A stretch of 64,000 nucleotides of DNA from Cervus elaphus (taxonomy: Eukaryota; Chordata; Mammalia; Artiodactyla; Cervidae): the NCBI RefSeq assembly GCF_910594005.1, contig NC_057817.1, positions 29,427,001 to 29,491,000 of the forward strand, in the 5' to 3' direction. Made by a program: the position numbers and the translations under genes. Shown here piece after piece: positions 22,476 to 34,216 of this stretch (its first letter is position 1; each line of letters opens with the position of its first letter). The notes under the pieces are model-generated. The model made no database searches. It had not been told where the DNA came from and saw nothing but the letters and a program-made list of their open reading frames with translations.

Positions 22476-23410
22476 TTAAAAAGCCATCTTATCTCCAAGC
22501 TGTATTCCTCCTCAGAACCGGTGTCAGTATAACTTTGATTTTCAGAGACATTTTTCTATTTTTCTCTAAGAGCAAATGACTTTGCATATTCACTTTTTTA
22601 GTAGTTGAAAGAAAACAATTCAGAGTATTGATATCCTCATGAACCAGGTGGCTTTTGAGAGTGAGGGAGGAGAAAGGCTCTTAGATAATTTAACCCAAAG
22701 ATTTAAATAAAAAGGTAGCAAAGATGGGAGATTTTATGCTTCTAAAACCAAAGAACCTAACCCAGCTGGTTCTAAATGGTCTTGCTCTCAATAACACTAG
22801 TATCAGAACTTCCCACATTGCTACAAGCACAGACAGAAGACTGAGCTCCTAGCAGGCTGCAACATGTAACACATACTCTTGGAATTAGGCTTGAACTTTA
22901 CCTGTGACAGAATGCAAATATTTGAAATATCGCTCCAGTGTTAAGAACGCAAAACCTGTTCCTTTTTGTTTTTGTTTTTGTTTTTAAGTATATTTCCAAG
23001 CTCTCTCCCTTTTTGAGCCTTGAAAATTTTGGTTTTTATAATGATCATCTTACAGTGCAGCAGCATTTGGAATAAATCTTTGAAATTTCCTTTACTCTAA
23101 CTCTCTGCAAATGAAAAATGTTTTAAGAACAAAAAGATGTGGATGAAGGGTATTCTGCCAAACTTATCTTTTCCCTTTGGCTGATGACCTTCATTTCCAA
23201 ATGGTGGGCTGCTCCCACCATTTGCATCATAGGAGTCATGTGAATGTGACTGATGGTGCTGCTGACCTGAGTACGATGTGGCAAGGTTAGAGTTGCTGTT
23301 GCCTTTTTAAAAAAAATAGATTCAACAAATAATGTACATGGCAAAGCTGACTGGAGATGAAGTACATTAAATGTATATTGAATTTGCAAGAAACAATATT
23401 CTTTTTCTAA

Positions 23411-23675
23411 AATAATGAATTAATTTTATTTTTGGCTGCACTGGTCTCGCTACCCATGGCTTTCTTTAGTTCCAGCAAGCGGGGGCTACTCTTCCTTGCC
23501 ACGTGCTGGCTTCTCTGGTTGCAGAGCACAGGTTCTAGGCGTGTGAGCTCAGTTGTTGTGGTTCATGAGGCTTAGTTGTTTCATGGCATGTGGGATCTTT
23601 CCAGACCAGGAATCGAACCCATGTCCCCTGAATTGGTAGGCAGATTCTTAACCACTAGACCACTGTGGAAGTCCC
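23411..23675 (-). repeat. CHR-type SINE (CHR-2-like)
   Basis: Reverse copy: 'tttttggctgcactggtctc' to 'gaccactgtggaagtccc'. Moderately diverged. Confidence 0.82.
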
Positions 23676-23765
23676 AAGAAGAGAGAGTATTATTGGTAGG
23701 ACATAAGCAAACCAAATCCTTGGCTCTGATTTCTGACATGGCGTACTTCCTATCTCCAAGGGGGA

Positions 23766-24036
23766 GCTGCTGCTGCTAAGTTGCTTCAGTCGTGTCTGAC
23801 TGTGCGACCCCATAGACGGCAGCCCACCAGGCTCCCCCGTCCCTGGGATTCTCCAGGCAAGAACACTGGAGTGGGTTGCCATTTCCTTCTCCAATGCATG
23901 AAAGTAAAAAGTGAAAGCGAAGTCGCTCAGTCGTGTCCAACTCTTAGCGACCCCATGGACTGCAGCCTACCAGGCTCCTCCATCCATGGGATTTTGCAGG
24001 CAAGAGTACTGGAGTGGGGTGCCATTGCCTTCTCCA
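23766..24036 (-). repeat. Bov-A dimer SINE
   Basis: Two reverse Bov-A monomers joined by the linker 'aatgcatgaaagtaaaaagt', the usual BOV-A2 layout: first with 'cccaccaggctcccccgtcc', second with 'accaggctcctccatccatg'. It starts with GCTGCTGCTG. CCAAGG-type sequence on both sides may be the TSD. Confidence 0.88.
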
Positions 24037-24664
24037 CCAAGGAAGAGCAGGGGGACTTAAAAAAGGGGTAGTTCACTATCTTAAACTTTATTGTTGTTTG
24101 ATTAGTCCACTGAACTTAAAGGTTTAATAATTATTTACTAATGTTGAATTCAAAAGGATGCTAAATGTTTTACTCTTGTCTCCTGTCATATTGGATTTCA
24201 GATATCTTTCCCACATCAAGTTATCTGGAAGTAAATTGAGGTTTCAATGATAGGAATCTGCTTGAAGCCTCTCATTGCCAGCTGAATAAACATAACATAC
24301 TCTCTGTATATTATGTCTAGGAACATCCTTTGACACTCAGGCTTTCTCTTGAGTTACTTTTCCAGTCTTAAAAGTATAATTTGGAATTTTCGTTATAGAC
24401 CTACCCTAAATATGATAGATATAAATGTAATAATTTATGGGATTCATAAGAAAACTTTATTTTTAAACAGATCTGTACCTTTCACTTTTCTATTTAAAAA
24501 ATAAAAGCTTATCTGTGCCCTCAGTAAGCTTCCAGTCCAGTATAGGAATGTGCAACAATTTGATAAGCATTGTAATGGGAGTGTGACTACGTCCTTGGGA
24601 ACAGAGGGAGGGCTGCTTAGATTTATGGAGGAGAGGTATCAGATCAGAGGGAATTTGCTCAGCT

Positions 24665-24849
24665 CAGGGGTCACCAACCTCTGGGTCGTGGACCTATCAG
24701 ATCAGTGGCAACAGTAGATTAGAAATAAAGTACACAATAAATGTAATGCACTTGAATCATCCTGAAACCATCCCCCCCATCCCCTGATCCATGGAAAAAT
24801 TGTCTTCCATGAAATCAGTCCCTGGTGCCAAAAAGGTTGGGGACCACTG
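24665..24849 (-). mobile_element. hAT-Charlie non-autonomous DNA transposon (MER30-like)
   Basis: The terminal repeats are CAGGGGTC... and ...GGGGACCACTG. The interior has 'gatcagtggcaacagtagat' and 'gaaaaattgtcttccatgaa'. An 8-bp TSD, GCTCAGCT (24657-24664) versus GCTTAGCT (24850-24857), matches the hAT hallmark with one mutation. Internal deletion has made it shorter than full length. The name MER30 is from memory; the hAT class is well supported. Strand is nominal. Confidence 0.75.
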
Positions 24850-25681
24850 GCTTAGCTTACACCCAGTCTTGAAGGAACAGGCATTGCTGGACAATGGAAG
24901 GATAAGCATAATCCAGGTGGAGGGAACTCATTTACATCAGGGACCTCCCAGCAGTTTGCTTTTCCTGGAGAGTAAAGGGTGAGGAAGAGAATACCCAGGG
25001 GGTAAGAAGGGACCAGATCTAGAACTGATCTTCTCTGACATACTAAGCACTTTAGATTTAATTCATGGAGTGATTAGAAATCCTTAAAGAATTTTGAATA
25101 AGAGAATAACATAGATTTATGTTTGGGGATGATTATTTTGTTTTACTTGGGATAATGGCAGCATCATAGAGACTTCATTGGAAGGCAGAGGAACCAGTTA
25201 AGAAAGGTCAGGCAGCAGTCCAGGAAAAAGATGATGAAGACATGAACCAGACAGCAAGAACAGGGATAAACTGGGATGGAGAAAGCCAACCACAGATACT
25301 GCCATCAGGACTTGACAGTTTGGAGAGACATGTCATTTTCATCTGAGACATGAGGATTCCATTCCAGTGACTGTTAAATTCCGAGGCTTTCTGGTTAAGG
25401 TGGTTAGGCAGAAATCTTTTGCAGAATGCATTACCTATATAGAGTTACTTATTTTCCCCTGGGCACCTGTGAATATGTAGTGCTTGATATTTATAACACT
25501 AAAACATATTCTGTGGTATTTAAAAACTAATATAAAATCCAGTCTCTTCTGTATTTTACTTTTAAAGGAGATTTGCAGTCCTCTGTTTTTAGCATTGCAT
25601 CAAGATTTCCCATCCTCAAAAAAAAAAAAAAATTCCCATCCTTGCTACAAAACTTATTGCTGGTTTTTGTTTTTCAAACAG

Positions 25682-25766
25682 ATTCCTCGGGGCCAAAGCC
25701 GAAGTGCAGGTGGAAGGAAGATGTCTGAAAATAGCTATTCTCTGGATGACTTGGAAATAGGCCCAG
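25682..25766 (+). CDS. LIMA1: LIMA1 coding exon 5
   Basis: An 85-bp exon with acceptor TTTCAAACAG and donor GTAAGC. It reads IPRGQSRSAGGRKMSENSYS then LDDLEIGP, against human ILRAQSRSASGRKISENSYS and LDDLEIGP. It ends after the first base of a glycine codon completed by exon 6. It lies in the region before the LIM domain involved in actin binding. Residues are about 211-239 of the long isoform. Confidence 0.95.
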
Positions 25767-26512
25767 GTAAGCAGAGAGTACCACGTGTGGAAAGTTTTCT
25801 AGGAAGTACTCATTAGTAGCAATACCCTTGGACCTCAAAGCTGATGCTTTTAAAGGAAGAGTGGTACAAATTAAAAGGAAGGCTGTTATATACAAGTCAT
25901 TCCCAAATCTGATTGTTCTCTCCAAATAGCTTCTCTGTGTTTTTAATTCATCTTTGTCAGTGGTAACCTGTGTTAACCAGAGGGTCATTTTGCAGGATTG
26001 TAAGGAAAGCACCATTACCAACAATTTTTGCTCCATGGTTGTCTAGGACTTGAGGGCTTCCATGGATGGACATTATCCCCTGTCAAGATTGCTGATTATC
26101 CTGTATTGCTGATGCTAACATAACACCTTGAGAGAGGAATTATTATGTTTTGAAGGGGGCATATACAAGCACTTCACACACACAAAAAATAAAATCAATT
26201 AATATAGGAAAACCATCAGCCTCCTAGGAATCAAAGAAATACAAATTAAAATGGCATTGTGACCTAATTTTTTCACATGTTAATTAAAGCCAAAATTTAA
26301 AAATATGTAACACTCAATGATGGTAAGCAGTCTCCTCTTAATGTTGGCAAAGTGAGTGAGTGTTGCCTTGTAAATAACAGTTATAATCCTGATTTCCTTC
26401 TTTGTATTCTTAATAGAATAGGTTGACTCTACAATAGCCTAAAATTTAGAATCTTGAAATCATTCAAATTGCATTTATCTTCTAATAAAACATATTGTTT
26501 GCATGCTTGCAG
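25767..26512 (+). other. LIMA1: LIMA1 intron 5
   Basis: A 746-bp intron. About 26195-26320 resembles an L1 ORF2 end ('aatcaaagaaatacaaatta'). The rest is unique AT-rich sequence. The acceptor is TTGCATGCTTGCAG. Confidence 0.85.
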
Positions 26513-26661
26513 GTCAGCTGTCATCTTCAGCACTCAACTCAGAGAAAAGAGAGAGTAGGCGAAATCTAGAATTCCCACGCCTGTCAGAAACCTCCATAAA
26601 AGATCGAATGGCCAAGTACCAGGCAGCTGTGTCCAAGCAAAGCAGTTCTTCGAGCTATACA
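26513..26661 (+). CDS. LIMA1: LIMA1 coding exon 6
   Basis: A 149-bp exon, acceptor TTGCAG, donor GTATGT. It completes the split glycine and reads QLSSSALNSEKRESRRNLEF, PRLSETSIKDRMAKYQAAVS and KQSSSSSYT. The block RLSETSIKDRMAKYQAAVSK is identical to human EPLIN and marks the conserved core before the LIM domain. It ends in phase 0. The reading frame stays open past the donor to 26838, but that extension is intronic. Confidence 0.96.
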
Positions 26662-26966
26662 GTATGTGTTCGGCATCATTCATTCATTCACTCATCTAGC
26701 AAATGGTCACTGAGCATGGGAACTAGAAATGTCTCCCAGACCCTGACCTGTGAGCCCTGTCTCCTTCCTGGGGTCCAGCCATTCTCTCTTCACATAAATC
26801 CTACCCTAGTTTCATTTGTAATCCTTACCATGTTCTAAGTCTGACTTTGTTTTCCTAGGCCTTATTCCCACCCACCTTTTCTTTGGTGATGTTACCATCT
26901 AGTAATGCCATTGAGAATTTTCCCGTCTCTTCTACTTAATCTTGTTGTTAAAGAAGTAGTATTTGA

Positions 26967-27082
26967 GGAATTCCCTAGCAGTTCAGTGGTTAGACTTAGT
27001 GCTTTCACTGCCAAAGACCCAGGTTCAGTCCCTGGCCCAGGAACTAAGATCCCACAAGCTGCATGGTGGCCAAAAAAAAAAA
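26967..27082 (+). repeat. CHR SINE with TSD
   Basis: Forward copy: 'gaggaattccctagcagttc' to 'catggtggcc' plus poly-A. The flanking AAGTAGTATTT is repeated directly after the tail. Confidence 0.88.
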
Positions 27083-27199
27083 AGTAGTATTTTATTAGTT
27101 TTAATATAAACACTTATTTTTGTCTTTGAGAGAAGAAAGGGAGAATACTGGAGAGAAATATTGAATATATTCAACATTAATGTGGGATGGGACATTTTC

Positions 27200-27475
27200 C
27201 TGCAATTTTAATTCATATATAATTCACCTGACATAAAAATCACCATTTTAAAATATGCAATTCAGTTACTTTTAATATATTCACAAGGTTGTGCAATCAT
27301 CACCACTGTCTAACTCTAAAACTTCTCCATCACCACCAAGAGAAACCCATCCCTGTTCAGTGACTCCCAATTCTACACTTTCCTTATCCCCTAGCAGCCC
27401 CTAATCCACTGTCTGTTTCTATGGATTTTCTTGTTCTGGACAATTCACGTAAATGAAATCATACAACATTATGAT
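27200..27475 (-). repeat. L1 3' UTR fragment
   Basis: 'tcacaaggttgtgcaatcat' then 'caccactgtctaactctaaa' is the common reversed L1 3' UTR pattern, ending near 'aaatgaaatcatacaacatt'. Confidence 0.7.
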
Positions 27476-29448
27476 CTACTTAATATTTAATTCTTAGGAT
27501 GTAATACTTTTCTGAAGAAATAGAATAGTGGATAAGAAAAAGAGGGAGAAATGATAGGAGGGTGAGGTACTCTGTAAACACAAAAATGTGGTGTTCTAAC
27601 ACAATGGAGGATCTTTCCATATTACACTTTCCTAGGTTTAACTGGCAGGAGGACACAACAGAACTGCTTATTTGAAGTTACCTTTTAAATGCCATTTATT
27701 CATAAGTACACACGCATATGTACACATACATTTGTATCTTTCAAACATTTGTTCCTTCTAAGATTTCAAATGACAAATTATTAATCTCTTGATTTTTATT
27801 TTCTAATAAAATTGGAAGAATAGTATTAGCTTGTATTTGTTCCCAAGCGGACTGAACCAGTGTCTGTTAGAAATCACAGTGTGTATTCTCGGAATTGACC
27901 CTTCTTTCCCCCACAGGATGAAGTAGGCCTTTGCCAATAGTATTTATTGGTAGACCAAGTCTCTGGGCGGTGAATAATCTCATCTTGATTTTTCACTATA
28001 GTTTTCAGAAGAGATAATGTGTGTAAATAAGTAGTGAAGTAGAACATCACAGGCTTCTTATTCATTGGGAGTGTGAAAAAATAAGCAAATTTAGACTTCT
28101 CTTAAAAGGCAGGTCAGGAAATACAGCAAACATGATCTGTGGAGCTTAATTCCCTCTTGTTGCAAGATTTTGCTGCTTCTCAGTGCCTTCCTGCTATAAA
28201 CATTCCGACCAGGTGATTCTCTAAGTGGAAAAACCTGTTTGGTAACTGTTTTTTTAACTCCTAATGAGAGTTTCTACATTGCGGTTCTCCTGCTCTGTAA
28301 ATTTTAGAGTTGAAAAGCCTTAAGGAATTCTTGTAAAAAGCACATTTTATCTCATCCGAAAAGAATTTCTCAGGCCGCTACAGGGAGGAGCATGGTTGTA
28401 GCAAGGCACACACTCTTGATGCTGGGGGGCTGGGCTTTGAGGCGAGATCAGGAATAAGTTTCCGGTTGTTGTACGGTTGGTTCTGCAATTTTGGCTGCCA
28501 CAGCTGTGGGCCTTAATCTGGAATTCCACACCTGAAACTGTCAGTCCCACTGACACTCCGTTCACTGGCCCTGTGGCCATAAATGGCTTGTTTTCTCCCT
28601 ATACCTGAAGAATCACAAAGAACAAGAAAGGTATTAGATTACTAGTAGGCTAAAGGTAGGAAATGTTCATATTCATCTACTTCTGTATTGACTTTGGATC
28701 TAGTAATAAAGTTTGCTTTAATATTTTGCCCCAAGTGTCCTTTGCAAGGAAAACAAATATGATTATGCTCACTCCTTCTGATTCATGTCTGCTTTTTTAT
28801 GTTGAAGCTCTATTATAAGAACTAGAATAAGGTATGTCTTTAGTATACTGTATGAATTTTATGCAAAAAAAAAAAGCCCACCAAAATATGTTTTTGAAAG
28901 TCTCACAACAAAAGGCTATTTTTCGGTATCATTAAGTATAATTTCAATTCTTATATATGTGCATCATCCCTGTCTTTCTTTCCAGGCCGGGCATTTATAT
29001 ATATGGTCAGTATCTTTTCTTAATTATTGGCACTTGGCACCTCCTTTCCCCTGCTCCAGAATGGTCTTTTCTGATAAAACTCACCAGCTTTGCATTCCCA
29101 CAAGCTGTGCTGCTAGAAGAGTGAATCACGAGAATATTGTATGCTGGGGCGGCAGGGTGGAAGCGGGGAGGGTTGGTGTGTGTGTCTGTGTTGATGTGTC
29201 TATGTTCTAATGAGCATCAAGTTTTGGACTAGTTGTATAAATATTTAACTCTGAGGTGTGTGTGTCCACAGAGCTGCTTTTGTCATTTCACAAGTCAATG
29301 GGTTTTGCTTCTGAGAATTAGGGGGTTGATTTGACTTGAAATCTTGGAAAAGAATTTCTTTTTTAGCATTCCAAGTTTATTTAATAGATGGCTATGAAGA
29401 GAATTGTGAGACTTTTTTTAAAATTCACAGACTATTTTTATTTTGTAG

Positions 29449-29556
29449 AATGAGTTGAGAGCCAGTGGTGGTGAAATCAAAACTCATAAATTGGAGCAAA
29501 AGGAGAATGTGCCCCCAGGTCCTGAGGTCTGCATCTCCCATCCAGATGGAGAAAAG
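29449..29556 (+). CDS. LIMA1: LIMA1 coding exon 7
   Basis: A 108-bp exon (36 codons, phase 0 at both ends), acceptor TTTTGTAG, donor GTGCGT (a weaker but valid donor). It reads NELRASGGEIKTHKLEQKEN then VPPGPEVCISHPDGEK. Human has NELKASGGEIKIHKMEQKEN and VPPGPEVCITHQEGEK. Since both ends are in phase 0, skipping this exon would keep the frame. Confidence 0.95.
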
Positions 29557-29948
29557 GTGCGTTGAAAAGCCTGATGTCCATTTGCCAGGGAAGCATGTGT
29601 TCTAAATTAGTTGCTTAAAATTAGAAACAACTCTAGGCTGTAGAGTGTCTGGGAATTTGGTAACAGCTGCCAGGACAGATTGTCTTTTTTTGCAGGTCAC
29701 ATAATTTTGGTTGGGGAACTGTGCAACTTATAGCTGACCAAATAATGAACCTTCATTGGAAAATTCTTTTGCTCAGCAAATGCTTAAGTGATTTTTTTAA
29801 AAAACCTATTTTGAATAGAGATACCATCTTCAAAGTTATTTGTATATTATTAATTTAACACAGTTTGTATATGAAAATGTCATTCTTTCACTTCAGAGTA
29901 TTTTGAAAGCTAGGCACTACTTAACGCACAGGCAATGCTGAACTTGTT

Positions 29949-30700
29949 CTTCAGTCACTAAGTCGTGTCTGACTCTTTGTGACCCCATGAACTGTAGCAC
30001 ACCAGTCTTCCCTGCCTTTACCACCTCCCGGAGTTGGCTCAAACTTGTGTCCATTGAGTCAGTGATGCCATCCAACCATCTCATCCTCTGTCACCTCCTT
30101 TTTCTCTTGCCCTCAGTCTTTCCCAGCATCAGGGTCTTTTCCAGTGAGTCATTTCTTCACATCAGGTGACCAAAGTATTGGAGCTTCAGCTTCAGCATCA
30201 GTCCTTCCAATGAATATTCAGGATTGATTTCCTTTAGGATTGACTGGTTTGATCTCCTTGCTGTCCAAGGGACTCTCAAGAGTCTTCTCCAGCACCACAG
30301 TTCAAAAACATCAATTCTTCAGCACTCAGACCTTCTTTATGGTCCAACTCTCACATCCGTACATAACAACTGGAAAAACCATAGCTTTGGCTATATGGAC
30401 CTTTGTCACCAAAGTGATATCTGCTTTTTAATATGCTATCTAGGTTTGTCATAGCTTTTCTTACAGGGAGCAAGCATCTGTTAATTTCTTGGTTGCAGTT
30501 ACTGTCCGCATTGATTTTGGAGCCCAAGAAAATGAAATCTGACACTCTTTCCGCTTTTTCCCCATCTGTTTGCCATGAAGTGGTAGGACTGGATGCCATG
30601 ATCTTTATTTTTTGAATGTTGAGTTTTAAGCCAGCTTTTTCACTCTCCTCTTTCACAGTCATCAAGAGGCTCTTTAGTTCCTCTTCACTTTCTGCCATTA
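29949..30700 (-). repeat. BovB LINE fragment, reverse
   Basis: About 750 bp of BovB 3' sequence in reverse. Its minus-strand frame reads ESEEELKSLLMTVKEESEKA, AMTNLDSILKSRYHFGDKGP and more, with frameshifts. An imperfect TSD is possible: AACTTGTT (29941-29948) and AAGTTGTT (30701-30708). It ends before the YADD active site of the reverse transcriptase, so that part is absent. Confidence 0.9.
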
Positions 30701-30819
30701 AAGTTGTTAGAGCTTAACAACTAAATGTGAACAAACCATTCCATGTGGTCTTTACCTGCACGGAAGCTAATAGAGTAGGAGGGAGATGCGTAACAAGTTG
30801 GCAATTATAAAACAGCAAA

Positions 30820-31150
30820 ACAAGTGTTAGAAAGGGCTATGTGTGGCCATAGAAGCTTGGGCTAAGGACACTTACCCTGACTTTCTCAAGAAGGTGATAT
30901 CTGAGCCAGATCTTGAAGGATGAACAGGCCAAGTGAATAAGGGGAAAGTTGAGTAAAAAAAAAAGCAAGTGTATTCCAGACAGACACAACAGAGGTTTGG
31001 AAACCAGAGAACCCAACCAAGAGCATAAAGTACACATAGGCAATGACGAGAGACAGATGAAGGGAGAGGGCCAGGGCTGGTCTTGAAATACCCTTAAAAG
31101 TATGGGTGTAGTCCTGTAGCAGAGGAAAGCCATGGGAAGATTTTAAGAAA
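30820..31150 (-). repeat. Ancient interspersed repeat remnant, unassigned
   Basis: 'ctgagccagatcttgaagga' and 'gtagcagaggaaagccatgg' resemble the same old family as at 3700-4450. The family name is uncertain. Confidence 0.35.
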
Positions 31151-31485
31151 ATCAGGTTTTATGCATTTATTGTTAGATGCATGGCTTAACTGGAGTAAGC
31201 AACAATATAGATGTCAGGTGAATTTATCATTTTCTCTGACAATCCATTACCCAGTCTCTTTGGTCTTTCATTCAATATGATGATCAAGTGTTAAGTTAGA
31301 TGAGGAAAAAGAGCTTTCAAATCTGTTACATTGATTAATAGGCACATAATCATTGTTCCTGTTACACATTTTGACACCCTTGAGGCCATTCTACAAAAGG
31401 TGAGGAGATGATTAAAATGGGTTAAGAGCAATAGTTCTCAAACTTTTTTGACTGTAAGTCTTTAGAATAGATGTATTGACAGCAT

Positions 31486-31566
31486 TGGATAGAGGAGCCC
31501 AGCTGGCTATAATTCATGGGGTCACAAAGAGTCAGACATGACTGAGCAGCTAACACACACACACAC
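31486..31566 (+). repeat. Bov-A tail fragment with (AC)n
   Basis: A truncated SINE end ('gtcacaaagagtcagacatg' then 'gagcagctaacacacacaca'). Perfect TSD TGACAGCAT at 31477-31485 and 31567-31575, so even this 81-bp piece is a genuine insertion. Confidence 0.88.
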
Positions 31567-31674
31567 TGACAGCATACCAACAGGAACTCATGAGATATAC
31601 TACATACTTGGACCAAAGTAAACATACAGAAAAATGGTCTCAGATTAATGGCCACAAAATTTGACTTAAAGAAT

Positions 31675-32068
31675 TGTTGTTCAGTCGCCAAGTCATATCC
31701 AACTGCAACCCCATGGACTGCTGCATACCAGGCTTCCCTGTCACCGTCTCCCAGAATTTGCCCAAGTTCATGTCCATTACATTGGTGATACCATCCAGCC
31801 ATCTCATCCTCTGTTACCCTCTTCTGATTATGCCTTCAATCTTTCCCAGCATCAGGGTCTTTTCCAGTGAGTCGGCTCTTTGCATGAGGTGGCCAAAGTA
31901 TTGGAGCTTCAACTTCAGCATCAGTTCTTCCAATGAGTATTCAGGGTTGATTTCCTTTAAGATTGACTGGTTTGATCTCCTTGCTGTCCAAGGGACTTTC
32001 AAGAGTCTCCTCCAGCACCACAGTTCAAAAGCGTCAGTTTTTTGGCGCTCTACCTTCTTTATGGATTC
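31675..32068 (-). repeat. BovB LINE fragment, reverse
   Basis: About 390 bp with minus-strand residues FELWCWRRLLKVPWTARRSN and LKLQYFGHLMQRADSLEKTL. Perfect TSD AAAGAAT at 31668-31674 and 32069-32075. Confidence 0.9.
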
Positions 32069-33069
32069 AAAGAATAGAACAGGAAAAAATTTAGGAGTTT
32101 TTATTTTATAAAATTTAATCACTTTATTTTATAAAACCATATCTCAAATATATTTTGAAATAATTAGACAAAGTACTTCTTTCATAATCATAACATAACC
32201 AAATTACAAACATCCTTACAACAGTGGGCTGAGGCACTATTTCCATGTCTCATGTAATGTTTCTAGTGAGTTCTCTCATCAGTCTGACTGGTTTTCCCAT
32301 TTTTTTAAGTGAGAGATTATGTCTTACAAAAAGTTTTCTTATATACTCTAAAAAAAGACATTTAAGAAGTGAAATCCTGCATTGAAATCCTCCCATCTGT
32401 TCTTGGAGCATAACTTGAAAAATAATCATCTGGATAATTGTACTTGAGTTGTCCCTATTTCTAATTTCATGTTTCTTTCTTAATTGTCTTCTTGATTTGC
32501 AACTGGAACTCTGAGCTGAACTGGAAGATCAGAACATTTTAATTACAGTCTAAAAGGGCATCAGTGCAACTGAATCACAAATTGGGGAGTAGGTGGGGAA
32601 TAGAAGAAGTAAAGATAGTACATAGCCTTCAAGCATATACCGTAGGTTCATGAACCCTTGGATGCCTTAAAGTTTGCAAAATTTTTCAAAGCCTCAGCTA
32701 CCCTTTTGGCTATTTGCCTAGCTTTCGTTAACCAATACCTAAGAGCTGTTTGAACTTTGGTTTGTTACAAAAGGACATTAATGCCAGGATCAAGTTGCCT
32801 GAAATAGAGTATTTTGTCAAGGTATTGGTCTTCGCTTTCTCCTTTTGTGAATGAATTTGTACTTTTCTTTAATGAAATGTTTGAGCAAAATCTCACATGC
32901 TGTCTCCTGGCTGTTCCGTAGTGAAGTCATCTAGTTGGGTGATGTCATGATTGTCATTAAGCTTACCCTGCAGGTTCAAGGTGTCCAAATTGGAGGTGAA
33001 AAAAGGACATCTTGGGATAGATGCCCCTACTAATTAAGCAAGAATTGAAGAGCTTTTTGTAGCCATGCA

Positions 33070-33180
33070 CTACTTTCAGTAAATTTATTTCATATCATTA
33101 AATGAAATAACACATTTAAAATAGTCATTCCAATACCTGGAACATAGTAAACATTTCATCAGTGTTAACTATTATTATAC
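33070..33180 (+). repeat. MIR SINE remnant (3' part)
   Basis: 'tacctggaacatagtaaaca' resembles the MIR 3' end. Diverged. Confidence 0.5.
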
Positions 33181-34158
33181 TGGTTTGTTTTATACCATGT
33201 CAGAACTCCTGTAATAAAAGGAGAATAAAGGGGGAAAAACTGACCATGCTGAAATTCACGTGCAGTCAGCTAACAACTTAATCTCCATTGTAAATTTATT
33301 CGGTACATTAGACATCCTGATATAAACACTCAGCATCACCCATAAAATCCCTGACATCTGAATGAAAGAATATTCCATGAAGAGTGCACGTTGGGTCATT
33401 TGATGACCCTTCATGATTTTGAATGTGGAAGAAGACATACGGAAGGACTAGGGGACAGGAGAACGGAGGAGTGAGCTTGTAGAAAGTTCTTTTATTTAAA
33501 TTTGATGGCTAATGGGAAAAGTAATCACCTACACCTAAGATCTGCCATCTTGTTAAACACTACCATTTTGAGACTGGAATTAAATAAGGGAAACTAACCT
33601 TGAAGATAATACCAAAGGGTTGTTATAGATAAATTTGTTTTATAGCTATCAGAAGGTCTTCTGTACTAGCAAGCTTGTTTCAGCAAAATGTGGGTGGGCA
33701 ATAAGGAGTTAGGAAAATGAAAGAATAATAGTTCCTGTATGTAAAGACTTTATCTTGCCTTGGAGTGAGTTACAGTTATAGGAGTTGTGGTTTTTGGTGA
33801 GGAGCTTTGCCCTCCCTGATAGAAGGTTTTGTTTCGCACCCCACTTTCCCTCTTTTTTTTTTTTTTTTTTGAGAGTAGAAAGATATATTCAGAAGTTCTT
33901 TTATAAAGGAAGATAATGCACACTTTTGGCAGTTGCTTGCAGTCTGTTATTCACGTAACTCTGTAATTGAGAGGCATGTTAATATCCTCGTAAAAGACAT
34001 TTTGCTGCCTCTTGTTTAAATGCTCAGCTGCTCTGGGGCCCATTATTTCCCCTCAGGCGGCCGGTGACTGACTGGAGTCAGCAGGTTTTTATGGCATTAA
34101 CAGCAGTTTGCTCTTTTATTTTTAATGTGATTCTTAATCCCCCTGCCTTTTTTTGTAG

Positions 34159-34216
34159 GTTTCTGCATCTGAGAATAGCCTGGCAACCCATTCCACCCCT
34201 GCTGAAGATGATTCCC
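34159..34216 (+). CDS. LIMA1: LIMA1 coding exon 8
   Basis: A 58-bp exon, acceptor TTTTTTTGTAG, donor GTAAGT. It reads VSASENSLATHSTPAEDDS and one base of an arginine codon; human has ISANENSLAVRSTPAEDDSR. It is more variable than its neighbours. The remaining two bases of the codon come from exon 9. Confidence 0.93.

Larger units (their letters stand above)
11514..25681 (+). other. LIMA1: LIMA1 intron 4
   Basis: The largest intron in the window (14.2 kb). About 11514-13360 and 15240-16090 are mostly unique. Repeats include CHR SINEs (13366, 16098, 19801, 21080, 22267, 23411), Bov-tA/Bov-A copies (14738, 15180, 17464, 18122, 23766), two forward BovB fragments (18454, 20461), an L1 remnant (17360-18121), microsatellites (21206-21268) and an hAT element (24665). 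Near the acceptor is a poly-A run (25618-25632), then the tract TTTTTGTTTTTCAAACAG. Confidence 0.85.
26662..29448 (+). other. LIMA1: LIMA1 intron 6
   Basis: A 2.8-kb intron. It holds a CHR SINE (26967), an L1 fragment (27200-27475), and otherwise unique sequence. The stretch 28270-28600 is more GC-rich than its surroundings and repeat-free. The acceptor region is TTTTTATTTTGTAG. Confidence 0.85.
29557..34158 (+). other. LIMA1: LIMA1 intron 7
   Basis: A 4.6-kb intron with two reverse BovB fragments (29949, 31675), a truncated Bov-A tail (31486), an old repeat at about 30820-31150, and a MIR remnant at about 33070-33175. A poly-T run lies at about 33853-33871. The last 150 bp before exon 8 are unique and moderately GC-rich. 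Confidence 0.85.

Noticed and set aside
26662..26838. In-frame open extension of exon 6 by 59 codons past its donor
   Set aside because: The donor GTATGT is good and exon 7 follows in phase. The extension has no similarity to EPLIN and contains L2-like sequence, so it is ordinary intron.
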